From: Bacteriovoracaceae bacterium
GTDB lineage: Bacteria > Bdellovibrionota > Bacteriovoracia > Bacteriovoracales > Bacteriovoracaceae
Length of the DNA: 16,098 nucleotides
Assembly (NCBI GenBank): GCA_947448095.1
Contig: CANFNN010000031.1
Coordinates: forward strand, 1 to 16,098
Reading direction: 5' to 3'
Made by a program: the position numbers and the translations under genes. Below are positions 7,062-14,225 of this stretch, in pieces. Position 1 is the stretch's first letter, and every line of letters starts with the position of its first letter. A model generated the notes under the pieces. That model ran no database searches, was not told where the DNA came from, and was given only the letters and a program-made list of their open reading frames with translations.

Positions 7062-7395
7062 AGCTCTCAAGCAAAAAATACTTGGTCAGGCGTTTTTTCG
7101 CGGCAAGATTGTTTCTGGATCAATGATTCCTGTCATTAAGATAGGTGAAGAAATTTTAATCGATGTAAAATCCAAAGAGCTGAAGCGATTTGATATTATT
7201 GTTTTTCTTAGGGATGAAATCCTCATCTGCCATTATCTATGGAACATAAACCGATTCGTGGAGCCTCTTTTAATGCAGACCCGTAACATCAAGGGCGGCA
7301 AAGACTATCCAATAAAAGAAGAAGACTATATTGGAAAAGTCGTTTCGCATAAATTAAGTTTCTTTCGAAAATTAAAAATTATTTTTACTCAATAG
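7048..7395 (+). CDS. Small S24/S26 signal-peptidase-like protein
   Basis: This 115-residue protein has VSGSMIPVIKIGEEILID (22-39), the S26 nucleophile region with Ser25 before Met26, then RFDIIVFLRDEILICHYLW (47-65) and YIGKVVSHK (94-102), in the order seen in S24/S26 proteins. His62 stands where Ser-His type enzymes have their base. The bacterial SPase I catalytic Lys is not apparent and the usual KGDN is KGGKD, so activity is uncertain. There is no strong hydrophobic anchor. Family members of this size occur beside HprK-like proteins in peptide-maturation clusters. It follows the glycosyltransferase with a 14-base overlap (GTG start, AGG five bases upstream) and converges with the 310-residue gene, overlapping its end by 24 bases. 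Confidence 0.72.
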   Translation: MKIDEALKQKILGQAFFRGKIVSGSMIPVIKIGEEILIDVKSKELKRFDIIVFLRDEILICHYLWNINRFVEPLLMQTRNIKGGKDYPIKEEDYIGKVVSHKLSFFRKLKIIFTQ

Positions 7396-8304
7396 CTGTC
7401 TGAAAGCAGGATCACTTGCATAATCTCGAATAGGTGTCTGCTTCTTATAGAAAATCATGTCGGGGAAGAGAGACTCACAATCAGGAAGCGGGAAAAATTG
7501 GGCTTTATGATTAAAGCTAAGATCAATTTCAAAAACCTTCTCTTCATTGTCCACTGAGGCAAAGCTTGAAATGATTGCTCCTCTTGAAACCATGTAGTGA
7601 TTTAAATAATTATCAGAAATTACCAAGCGGCTTGTCATTAAATCCAAACAGTAGGCGTTTAGCAAAGATGGATGTTCAAATAAATCACTGTGACCCAAAT
7701 AGGTGAGTTTATGATTTGGAAATACATCCTTAATCATTTCGACGACCTGATACCCAATGAAGGATTCTTTCCAGAGTGCGCCGAAAGGATTATTTCGAAT
7801 CGGCAGAAAAACTTCTACCACGGCACTCGGATTTGCTTCAGAAAGAGTGGCCAGAGATCTTTTTATTTCCTCTAAAGAAGGCAGGATTTGTTCGTTCATT
7901 AATCCAGTGATAATTATTCTTTTGGCCTCTGAGATTTTCATCTTTGTTTTTTGAACAACCTGCCAAGAGGAGAACATATGCCTAAGGTTTTTAGGAACCA
8001 GTGGTGCAAGTTTTGGGTCAATAAAAAAGTGAGTGGATAGATTTGGAAGCAGCTGGAAGTTTTTGAGAATGAAAGCGCCGAAACCGAGAGCACCATCCCT
8101 GACCGTCATGGCCGAGAACTGAGACAGATATTCTGCTTTAGGAACCTTAAACAGAAAGCCAGGATTCAATTCATGAAAGTATTCCAAACTCTGTGGGTAG
8201 AGCTCACTGAAGACTTGTGTCACGTCAGGAGTTTGGGGATTATAAAAATTACTTTTCGAAAGTGTGTTGGCACTTTGGTACTGGGCCTTAAGGATTTCTA
8301 ACAT
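7372..8304 (-). CDS. Unrecognised 310-residue protein, possibly a divergent GT-B enzyme
   Basis: I do not recognise a family. The protein is soluble by eye, with no signal peptide or membrane span. Its second half alternates strands and helices: AKRIIITGLMN (127-137), AVVEVFLPIRNN (161-172), HKLTYLGHSD (198-207), SRLVISDNYLNHYMVSRGAI (225-244). The last stretch weakly recalls the (V/T)NDTGPMH region of heptosyltransferase-like GT-B enzymes, which is why I suggest a remote glycosyltransferase; this is inference only. ATG 8304 lies inside the end of the GT-B glycosyltransferase gene (17-base overlap) without a good ribosome site, so it is probably translated by coupling. It may act on the same glycan as its partner. 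Confidence 0.75.
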   Translation of the reverse strand: MLEILKAQYQSANTLSKSNFYNPQTPDVTQVFSELYPQSLEYFHELNPGFLFKVPKAEYLSQFSAMTVRDGALGFGAFILKNFQLLPNLSTHFFIDPKLAPLVPKNLRHMFSSWQVVQKTKMKISEAKRIIITGLMNEQILPSLEEIKRSLATLSEANPSAVVEVFLPIRNNPFGALWKESFIGYQVVEMIKDVFPNHKLTYLGHSDLFEHPSLLNAYCLDLMTSRLVISDNYLNHYMVSRGAIISSFASVDNEEKVFEIDLSFNHKAQFFPLPDCESLFPDMIFYKKQTPIRDYASDPAFRQLLSKNNF

Positions 8305-9577
8305 AAGATGAATAAATATCCCTATAGAGTTGGTTCAAGGTAAAATCACTGTTCAAATACATCTGACCACTTGGATTCATCTGGCTTGCGAGTGCTGCTC
8401 GTTTAAACAGGGGAGTGAACCCCTTGAAGGTCGGGGAGTTTCTTCGCAAAAGTTCTTCTATGATTTTAGTCGCTCGAGAAAGTCCAAACTTTTGATTCGC
8501 AGCGCTGGCCATTGCATCACGATTATTTGTTTGTGGGTTGAGATAAAAATATCTCATCGTTTTCTTGGCCGCTGTAGTTGAAACTTGCTTGGATCTTTTG
8601 CCTATTCTGACTGGGATAAACGAAGTTGATTGCGCAAGCGCTGGGTGATGAAAACTTGCGAGTCCTCCCCAATCAGTTAATCCCACACTAAGCCCTACAA
8701 ACTGAGCTTCCGCAACACTCATGCCGTAGTCTTCATCGTTATGAACACTCAGGTTCATAAAAACATCCGCTCCCTGATAAACCTTGAGTAGCTGAGAGTT
8801 TGGGACATGCCCCATAAAGTGAATTCTCGCTTGAATATCTAGCGGCAAAGCTTTGAAGGCATTATAAAAGACTCTAAAGTATTCGCCCTCTAAATCTGCT
8901 ATGCCTAAGAAGAGGTCTCCAATATTATCTTGAATCCCGTATAAAAACAGGTGAGCTCTCGAATCATTTTTAAATTCACTCGCAAAACTTGTAATGAGTG
9001 TTTTAATTCTTTTTTGACGAGATAGCCTACCGGTAAAAAGAAAGGCTACGTCATTATCAGTCAGCTTCCAGTCATTTCGTTGTCTATTTCTTAACTCTTG
9101 ATCTGGGTAAAAATCTTTTGGATCCACTGGAAATGGGCAAATCGTACAAGAATTATTTAAAAACATTTTATCAATCAGAATCTTTTGTCTCTCAGAGGCA
9201 ACAACAAACTCAACCTGATAGGTTTCCAGCATTAAGCCTAATTTTTCCCATTGAGCGTAAAAAATGGTGAAATCACCAAACAGATGAAAAATAATTTTAG
9301 GCTTCTTCTTACCCTCATAAAGTGAATTGAGAGTTTGAAAAAGGACAATTGGATGAGGTTTGTGATCTATAATGGCCAGAACATCGGGAGCATAGGTCAC
9401 AATCTCTTGGGCGAGATTATTCAGTCCTGCTTGAGTACCTGGCTTATGCGGAAAATTGAAATGACTCAGTTCCACATCCTGGCAGGCCTGATACGATTTA
9501 TGAAGATTAAACACAATCTTTTGGCAGCTAACCCAGTTAGACTCTTGGAAGGAAAAGATACATGCGATTTTTTGCAT
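8288..9577 (-). CDS. GT-B glycosyltransferase (GT4-like)
   Basis: A 429-residue retaining-type GT-B protein. Residues 1-150 form the N-terminal domain, in which PDVLAIIDHKPHPIVLF (64-80) and KIIFHLFGDFTIFYAQW (94-110) look like acceptor-domain strands. The donor domain shows AFLFTGRLSRQKRIKTLI (178-195) with Arg184 and Lys189, IHFMGHVPNSQLLKVYQGADVFM (252-274), and the E-x7-E motif in DEDYGMSVAEAQFVG (281-295, Glu282 and Glu290), followed by TDWGG. The ending beyond about 320 is longer than usual and unassigned. No signal or membrane span is seen, so it acts in the cytoplasm on a nucleotide-sugar donor. It leads a two-gene run with the 310-residue protein. ATG 9577 has no clear Shine-Dalgarno sequence. 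Confidence 0.88.
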   Translation of the reverse strand: MQKIACIFSFQESNWVSCQKIVFNLHKSYQACQDVELSHFNFPHKPGTQAGLNNLAQEIVTYAPDVLAIIDHKPHPIVLFQTLNSLYEGKKKPKIIFHLFGDFTIFYAQWEKLGLMLETYQVEFVVASERQKILIDKMFLNNSCTICPFPVDPKDFYPDQELRNRQRNDWKLTDNDVAFLFTGRLSRQKRIKTLITSFASEFKNDSRAHLFLYGIQDNIGDLFLGIADLEGEYFRVFYNAFKALPLDIQARIHFMGHVPNSQLLKVYQGADVFMNLSVHNDEDYGMSVAEAQFVGLSVGLTDWGGLASFHHPALAQSTSFIPVRIGKRSKQVSTTAAKKTMRYFYLNPQTNNRDAMASAANQKFGLSRATKIIEELLRRNSPTFKGFTPLFKRAALASQMNPSGQMYLNSDFTLNQLYRDIYSSYVRNP

Positions 9578-9617
9578 AACCCATTAAATCAAAGAGTTAT
9601 TGCATCCAGCAACAGGA

Positions 9618-9700
9618 AAATCTCCGACGGTTTTAGTTTTGACTAACAAATAGTCAAAGACAGGGGTTTTGGCGTTAAAATAAGATAAAAACGGAGATTT
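9618..9700 (+). promoter_or_regulatory. Long-range inverted repeat masking the ribosome site of the operon's first gene
   Basis: AAATCTCCG (9618-9626) is a perfect 9-base inverted match to CGGAGATTT (9692-9700), which holds the GGAG Shine-Dalgarno site of ATG 9703. Inside it TTTTA (9631-9635) can pair with TAAAA (9686-9690), and a further 8-bp hairpin lies within. A transcript starting upstream of 9618 could hide its ribosome site; one starting from the TAAAAT-like box at 9676-9681 would lack the left arm. Whether RNA control exists is inference; no known riboswitch class is recognised. Confidence 0.45.
9638..9658. promoter_or_regulatory. 8-bp inverted repeat in divergent intergenic region, operator-like
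   Basis: TTTGACTA, spacer ACAAA, then TAGTCAAA form a perfect inverted repeat (8+5+8) in the middle of the only sizeable intergenic gap (9578-9702), between the divergent GT-B gene and the coiled-coil gene. Its symmetry and length suit a dimeric regulator's site. Each arm also contains TTGACT, like a -35 hexamer, on opposite strands, but no -10 lies at the right distance for either. Confidence 0.4.
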
Positions 9701-9702
9701 AT

Positions 9703-9951
9703 ATGAAGAAAATTTTGGCATTAAGCTTCTTGATGAGTTCCTCTATGCTTTTGGCGGGCACTGATTTTGGGTACCTCAAAAAAGAAGACCAGCAGTATTA
9801 TAAAAATGACAGCATGGAAGGTAACAACAAAATGGAGCGGATCGATAGTACGGTAAAAGAAATTAATAAACTCTACGGCGAGCTTGCTACCATGAAAGCT
9901 GAGATCGCTCAACTAAAGCAGGAAGTCGAACTTCTTAAGTCCAAGAAATGA
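9703..9951 (+). CDS. Small secreted coiled-coil protein
   Basis: An 82-residue product beginning MKKILALSFLMSSSMLLAG, a clear Sec signal peptide with a probable signal peptidase I cut after LAG (about residue 19); no lipobox Cys is present. The mature part of about 63 residues is charged, and residues about 44-82 (ERIDSTVKEINKLYGELATM, then KAEIAQLKQEVELLKSKK) carry heptad-like hydrophobic spacing typical of a coiled coil. It is probably a small periplasmic or exported oligomer; the function is unknown. GGAG lies seven bases before ATG 9703. The stop overlaps the next start (ATGA), so it heads the SRPBCC-tesA-ybbA-ybbP run. Confidence 0.8.
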   Translation: MKKILALSFLMSSSMLLAGTDFGYLKKEDQQYYKNDSMEGNNKMERIDSTVKEINKLYGELATMKAEIAQLKQEVELLKSKK

Positions 9952-10391
9952 AACTTCTTTTTGAAACCAAAATTGATCGTCCCTATTTAGAAATTAAGTC
10001 CAAATTTAATTTGGACCTGTTTGTTGCGCTCAAGCCTCCGGTCGTTAACCTCTCAGTTAAACGTTTTGATGGATGCTCTCCTGGGAATGAAGTGCATTTA
10101 GACCTCAATACTTTTGGCATGAAGCAGAAATGGGTGAGCGTCATTACTGAGGAAACTCTTACAGACAAAGAGTGGTCCTTTGTTGATGAAGGCAAATTCA
10201 TGCCTTGGCCTCTTGGCTCTTGGAGGCATCACCATAGAGTCGTAGCGCTGGATGATAAGTCTTCCCTAATCGTTGATGACATTACTTTTGAATGCGTTCT
10301 TCCCTGGATGAATATCTTTATGTATCCTGCCTTGTGGCCAACTTTTGCCGTTCGGCCTAGCCGATATAAAAAGTTTTTTCGAGGAAATTAA
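9948..10391 (+). CDS. SRPBCC-fold (START/cyclase-like) protein
   Basis: A 147-residue protein that fits the SRPBCC fold: LLFETKIDRPYLEIKSKFN (3-21) as the first strand and following helix, a run of strands in the middle, FVDEGKFMPWPLGSWRHHHRVVALDDKSSLIVDDITFE (77-114) resembling the antiparallel sheet, and a C-terminal region with Trp, Pro and aromatic residues (PWMNIFMYPALWPTFAVRPS). Members bind hydrophobic ligands in a cavity; the ligand cannot be read from sequence. No signal peptide or metal site is evident. It starts inside the coiled-coil gene's stop (4-base overlap) and ends directly before tesA, so co-translation is likely. Family assignment is moderate; that it is a gene is near certain. 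Confidence 0.7.
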   Translation: MKLLFETKIDRPYLEIKSKFNLDLFVALKPPVVNLSVKRFDGCSPGNEVHLDLNTFGMKQKWVSVITEETLTDKEWSFVDEGKFMPWPLGSWRHHHRVVALDDKSSLIVDDITFECVLPWMNIFMYPALWPTFAVRPSRYKKFFRGN

Positions 10392-10982
10392 ATGAAAAAA
10401 TTTTTATGTTTTTTTTTGTTTCTGAGCCTTCGGATTCACGCCACTACTGTGCTCTTTTTGGGAGACTCCTTAACTGAGGGCTACCAACTTGATAAAGAAG
10501 ATGCCTATCCCTCTATCATTGAAAAAAACTTAAAAGGGAAGCATCCCGATTTAAAAGTGATCAATGGGGGAGTGAGTGGTGCTACGACCGCTAGCGGACT
10601 CAAGCGCCTTAACTGGTACGTCAAGGCCAAGCCTGATGTTATTGTTCTCGCTTTAGGCTCCAACGATGGTCTGCGGGGCATGAATCTTAAGGAGTCGGAG
10701 AAAAATCTCTCACTCGTGATAGAAAAAGCCCAAGCCGAAAAAATCAAAGTTCTTCTGGTTGGGATGAAAATGCCAACCAATTACGGGGAACCTTATAGAA
10801 CTAATTTTGAAAAACTTTTTCCGACACTGGCAAAAAAATACCATTTGCCACTCATACCTTTTTTACTCAAAGGAATTGGTGGGAACCCCAAGCTCAATCT
10901 TGCTGATGGGATTCATCCTAATACTGAAGGTCATAAAATTATGGCCACAACGGTTCAAAATGTTTTGGAGCCTCTTTTATGA
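10392..10982 (+). CDS. tesA: TesA-type SGNH esterase (multifunctional acyl-CoA thioesterase / lysophospholipase)
   Basis: A 196-residue periplasmic SGNH hydrolase. Residues 1-17 are a signal peptide (MKKFLCFFLFLSLRIHA). Block I is LFLGDSLTEGY with nucleophile Ser26, block II NGGVSGATT (58-66), block III ALGSNDGLRG (87-96) with Asn91, and block V DGIHPNTEGH (172-181) with catalytic Asp172 and His175. All four family blocks are intact and the size matches TesA/arylesterases. It should hydrolyse acyl thioesters, lysophospholipids or aryl esters outside the cytoplasm. The start directly follows the upstream TAA, with AGGA about six bases before ATG, and the stop overlaps the next start (ATGA). 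Next-door YbbA/YbbP homologues match the known tesA neighbourhood of other bacteria. Confidence 0.92.
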   Translation: MKKFLCFFLFLSLRIHATTVLFLGDSLTEGYQLDKEDAYPSIIEKNLKGKHPDLKVINGGVSGATTASGLKRLNWYVKAKPDVIVLALGSNDGLRGMNLKESEKNLSLVIEKAQAEKIKVLLVGMKMPTNYGEPYRTNFEKLFPTLAKKYHLPLIPFLLKGIGGNPKLNLADGIHPNTEGHKIMATTVQNVLEPLL

Positions 10983-11635
10983 TGAATATTGTGAATGTCA
11001 AAAAAAGTTACGGCCAGGGAAGCTCGCGCGTAGAAGTTTTAAAAGGCATTAATCTTAAAATAGAATCAGGTGAAACTCTCGCCTTAGTGGGAAAATCAGG
11101 TTCAGGGAAATCGACTTTGTTGTCTTTGATGGCAGGTCTTGATCAAGTGGATTCGGGAGAAATCTGGATTCAAGAAAAATGTGTCAATAAGCTCTCTGAA
11201 AAAGAACTGACATTGTTTCGTGCTCAAAATATTGGAATTGTCTTTCAACAGTTCCATTTAGTGTCGACTTTGACCGCACTAGAAAACGTACTATTGCCGC
11301 TGAATATTCTTAAAAATCCCAACGCCCTTGATGTTGCTACCAAATTGATTGATCAAGTGGGCCTAAGTCACCGCTCTCATCATTTACCGTCGGAGTTGAG
11401 TGGAGGAGAAAGTCAAAGAGTGGCGATCGCACGTGCTCTTTCAACGAGTCCAGCCATTTTATTTGCTGATGAACCAAGTGGAAATCTGGACGAGGAAACA
11501 GGCGCCAAGGTGATGGATCTTCTTTTTGAGATGGTCAAACAAACTAAAACGACTTTGATCCTCGTGACCCACGATATGGACTTGGCCAAGAAGTGCTCAA
11601 GAATTATTCTCTTGGAGCATGGGAGTTTGGCGTGA
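10979..11635 (+). CDS. ybbA: ABC transporter ATP-binding subunit, YbbA/LolD-like
   Basis: A 218-residue nucleotide-binding subunit of the MacB/LolD/YbbA class. Walker A is GKSGSGKST (38-46), the Q-loop VFQQ has Gln90, the signature is ELSGGESQRVAIARAL (139-154), Walker B is ILFADEPSGNLD (160-171) with catalytic Glu165, and the switch His is His198 in VTHDMD. All motifs are intact, so it should hydrolyse ATP and drive the permease encoded next. This class works by mechanotransmission to extract or move lipids or lipoproteins; the YbbA-YbbP substrate is not settled. Start is ATG 10979 (a second ATG follows at once) with GGAG eight bases upstream, inside the tesA gene. The end overlaps the permease start by 4 bases. 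Confidence 0.93.
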   Translation: MMNIVNVKKSYGQGSSRVEVLKGINLKIESGETLALVGKSGSGKSTLLSLMAGLDQVDSGEIWIQEKCVNKLSEKELTLFRAQNIGIVFQQFHLVSTLTALENVLLPLNILKNPNALDVATKLIDQVGLSHRSHHLPSELSGGESQRVAIARALSTSPAILFADEPSGNLDEETGAKVMDLLFEMVKQTKTTLILVTHDMDLAKKCSRIILLEHGSLA

Positions 11636-14163
11636 TTTTTAAGCTCTTCTTAGTTAAAGAGATTAAGAAGTTTCCTTTATTCTTTCTCTTACTCATTTTC
11701 ACTTTGTTACTAGGCACTCTGGGACTCACTGGAATTAGTGTTGTCTCTGAGCAAGTCAAAGGCAAGCTTGAAGCGAATGCGCGAGAGCTTCAGACCTCAG
11801 ATCTCGCGGTCAGTGCGCGCAGGGATTTACTTCCTGGTGAACTCGAGGCCTTAAATACAATCATCTCTCCCATCAAACATCAAACCTATAAAATTGTGGA
11901 CATCTATTCTATGGTTCGCCATGAGAAAACCTCTCAAACGCGTTTAACTGAAATCAGATCTGTGGAACAGGGCTTTCCCTTTTATGGGGAGATTGTTCTT
12001 AAGGCAGGATTGTTTCAAGTCGATGGCCTCTACATCTCTAATGACCTAGCAGAGATATGGGAAGTGGCCGTTGGGGATGACTTAAAAATTGGCGATAAAG
12101 TTTTTAGAGTCAAAGGAATTGTTACCAGAGATAGCTCTCAAGGTCTGCGCGGTTTTTCTCTGGCCCCTCGAATCTATTTACCTCTTAAGGATGTCGAAAC
12201 GACTGGTCTTCTTCGGCCCGGATCGACCGGCAGTTATGCCCGTCATTTTATGTTGCCCACTTTTTTGCAGCCAGATTTTGAAAAGTTAAGAGACCAGCTA
12301 CTTAAGGTTCTACCTGACTCAGCGATCAAGGTCACTTTGCCGCAAGAGAGTAGTGATCAGAGTGGGCGAGTGATTGGTTATTTGACGGATTTTATGTCGC
12401 TGGCCGCTTTGATTGGACTTTTATTATCTTTGGTTGGCATTTTTTATCTCTATCAGTCTAATCTTCTTGCAAGACTCAGAGACTTTTGTTTGTTTCATTT
12501 AATGGGCCTTGATAAAAAACATATTATTCTGGGCCTCATTCTTCAATTTTCCATTGTGTTTCTTATTGTTTTTACCTTGCAGGCCTTTCTCATTGTGCCT
12601 GGCTATAAACTCATTTACCCAATATTGTCTAATTCTCTTGGAATTGATCTTTCTCCGGAAGTGAATTTAAAAGCCGTTTTTTCGCAGCTGCCTTTTTTAT
12701 ACGGGCTGACACTTGCGATTTTAATCCCACTTCTTTTAGGTCTCATGCGAACCTCGATGGGTCTTCAATTGAAAGCTCCTAAAATTTCGATGGGGCAATT
12801 TCGATTTTATGATTTCACTCCCTTTATCATTTTGCTTTGGGCCTTTGCGGCTTTTATAAGTCACTCGATTAAAATGGGAAGCCTCTTTTTTGGTGCCCTC
12901 TTGATCGTTTTTGTTCTCTCTACTTTTTTAATTAAACTCATTCAGTGGCTGTTGAAAAAATATGTCGCGAACAGGGGACTGCTCTCACCTAGTATTGAAG
13001 CTGGGGTCGCGATCCGAAATATTATTCATTCTGGCCACAAGCTCACGCTTAGCTTCTTGTCATTAACTCTAAGTGCGACACTCATTTCTTTGATCCTTCA
13101 GTTAGACAGCTTGATCCAAAAAGAATTCACCTTAGATGAAAGTAAACCGAGCCTCTTTATTTTTGATATTCAAGAAGATCAAATGCAGGAACTGCAAAAT
13201 TTTGCCTCTCAAAAAGGGGTCAAGCTTGAAGGGGTGACACCCATGATTCGCGCAAGGCTTGATAAGGTGAACGGAAAATCATTTGCCCGAGTTGATGAGC
13301 CCTCTAATCTTCGAACCAGAGAAGATGAAGTGGATGCGCGCATGAAAAATCGCGGGATCAATTTGACTTACCGAAAGGACTTGAGTCCAGCCGAAACCCT
13401 GGTGGAAGGGAAGCCATTTCCGGATGAAGCACCTCAAAATAATCGTCCGGCCTTTGTCTCCATGGAAAAAAGATACGCTCAAAGACTAGGCTTAAAAATC
13501 GGTGATCACGTTACTTTTGATATTCAAGGCGTAGAAGTTGAAGGACTGATTCGAAATTTCAGAGAAGTGAAGTGGACCAGTTTCTATCCGAATTTTTTTG
13601 TGAACGTGGAGCCAGGCTTTATTGATGAAGCGCCCAAAACTTATCTGGCGGTTCTTCCTCAAGGAAAAAAAGAAATTAAACGCTATTTTCAGCGAGAAGC
13701 CGTGGGGAAATTTCCTAATATCTCATTTGTGGACGTAGAAGAGCTTATCCAAAAACTTACGAGCCTGTTTGATAAGGCGCGAAAGGCGATAGGGGTTATC
13801 TCTTGGCTCAGTCTCGCCATTGGTCTGGTGATTCTCTACGGTCTCTCGCACGATCAGGTTTATCGGCGCTACTATGACTTGGCACTTATGAAGACACTCG
13901 GCTTTTCTCCGGGCGCCCTTAGAAAACATCTCTTAATAGAGTTTGGATTTCTCTTTCTTCTGGCCTTAGGAGTTGGTTTTTTTCTGGGATGGCTGATGGC
14001 AATAATTATTGGGCGTGAAGTTTTTAAACTTGGCTGGAGCATCAATTGGAGCATGATTTTGTATCCAGGGCTTCTTTTAAGCGTTCTATGTTTAGTAACG
14101 ATCCTCTTTTCTTCTTGGAACGCCGTGAAGGCCAAGCCCCGAGAGCTATTGTCGGACTCTTAA
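11632..14163 (+). CDS. ybbP: ABC transporter permease, YbbP-like, two FtsX domains
   Basis: I place the start at GTG 11632, giving 843 residues: it overlaps the ATPase stop as GTGA and has GGGAG six bases upstream. The longer frame from GTG 11593 adds 13 residues that overlap the ATPase and is less likely. Residues 14-38 are the first span; about 45-245 form a periplasmic domain like MacB's; about 254-375 carry three spans of the first FtsX domain; about 395-440 a further span pair; about 475-700 a second periplasmic domain; about 720-843 the second FtsX domain. This duplicated layout and size match YbbP/LolC-type permeases of roughly 800 residues. It partners the ATPase in the inner membrane; the substrate, perhaps a lipid or TesA-related product, is unknown. 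Confidence 0.92.
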   Translation: MIFKLFLVKEIKKFPLFFLLLIFTLLLGTLGLTGISVVSEQVKGKLEANARELQTSDLAVSARRDLLPGELEALNTIISPIKHQTYKIVDIYSMVRHEKTSQTRLTEIRSVEQGFPFYGEIVLKAGLFQVDGLYISNDLAEIWEVAVGDDLKIGDKVFRVKGIVTRDSSQGLRGFSLAPRIYLPLKDVETTGLLRPGSTGSYARHFMLPTFLQPDFEKLRDQLLKVLPDSAIKVTLPQESSDQSGRVIGYLTDFMSLAALIGLLLSLVGIFYLYQSNLLARLRDFCLFHLMGLDKKHIILGLILQFSIVFLIVFTLQAFLIVPGYKLIYPILSNSLGIDLSPEVNLKAVFSQLPFLYGLTLAILIPLLLGLMRTSMGLQLKAPKISMGQFRFYDFTPFIILLWAFAAFISHSIKMGSLFFGALLIVFVLSTFLIKLIQWLLKKYVANRGLLSPSIEAGVAIRNIIHSGHKLTLSFLSLTLSATLISLILQLDSLIQKEFTLDESKPSLFIFDIQEDQMQELQNFASQKGVKLEGVTPMIRARLDKVNGKSFARVDEPSNLRTREDEVDARMKNRGINLTYRKDLSPAETLVEGKPFPDEAPQNNRPAFVSMEKRYAQRLGLKIGDHVTFDIQGVEVEGLIRNFREVKWTSFYPNFFVNVEPGFIDEAPKTYLAVLPQGKKEIKRYFQREAVGKFPNISFVDVEELIQKLTSLFDKARKAIGVISWLSLAIGLVILYGLSHDQVYRRYYDLALMKTLGFSPGALRKHLLIEFGFLFLLALGVGFFLGWLMAIIIGREVFKLGWSINWSMILYPGLLLSVLCLVTILFSSWNAVKAKPRELLSDS

Positions 14164-14172
14164 TTCTTAATT

Positions 14173-14204
14173 CTTCTGCCTTTTTCCTTTTCAAGGGGCA
14201 GAGG
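14173..14204 (+). terminator. Hairpin after the ABC permease gene, weak terminator
   Basis: CTTCTGCC (14173-14180) pairs with GGCAGAGG (14197-14204), with one T-G wobble. Inside it CCTT (14186-14189) pairs with AAGG (14193-14196) around TTC. It lies ten bases after the permease stop. What follows is CTAATTAAAATTTT, not a clean T-run, so termination may be partial. The structure overlaps the candidate promoter of the DedA gene. Confidence 0.4.
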
Positions 14205-14216
14205 ACTAATTAAAAT
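14188..14216 (+). promoter_or_regulatory. Candidate promoter of the DedA gene
   Basis: TTTTCA (14188-14193) and TAAAAT (14211-14216) are separated by 17 bases. The -10 matches consensus in five of six positions, the -35 only in four. The start of transcription would fall near 14223, leaving a leader of just a few bases before ATG 14226, which agrees with the lack of a Shine-Dalgarno sequence there. Confidence 0.4.
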
Positions 14217-14225
14217 TTTCCCCAT

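Noticed and set aside
7373..7387. TAAAAAT-T-ATTTTTA inverted repeat in the convergent overlap, considered as a bidirectional terminator.
   Set aside because: It has no G-C pairs and a one-base centre, and lies inside both coding regions; AT-rich coding sequence explains it.
5063..7395. A classical lasso peptide cluster, suggested by HprK-like plus S24/S26 proteins.
   Set aside because: No asparagine-synthetase-like cyclase, B1/B2 protein, transporter or precursor peptide is present in the window.
3619..9577. The accessory block as a recently transferred island.
   Set aside because: No integrase, transposase, tRNA or direct repeats at its borders, and by eye base composition is not sharply different apart from the AT-rich membrane gene.
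11593..11631. GTG start at 11593 for the ABC permease.
   Set aside because: GTG at 11632 has GGGAG at good spacing and a 4-base overlap like the neighbouring genes; the extra residues are out-of-frame translation of the ATPase gene's end.
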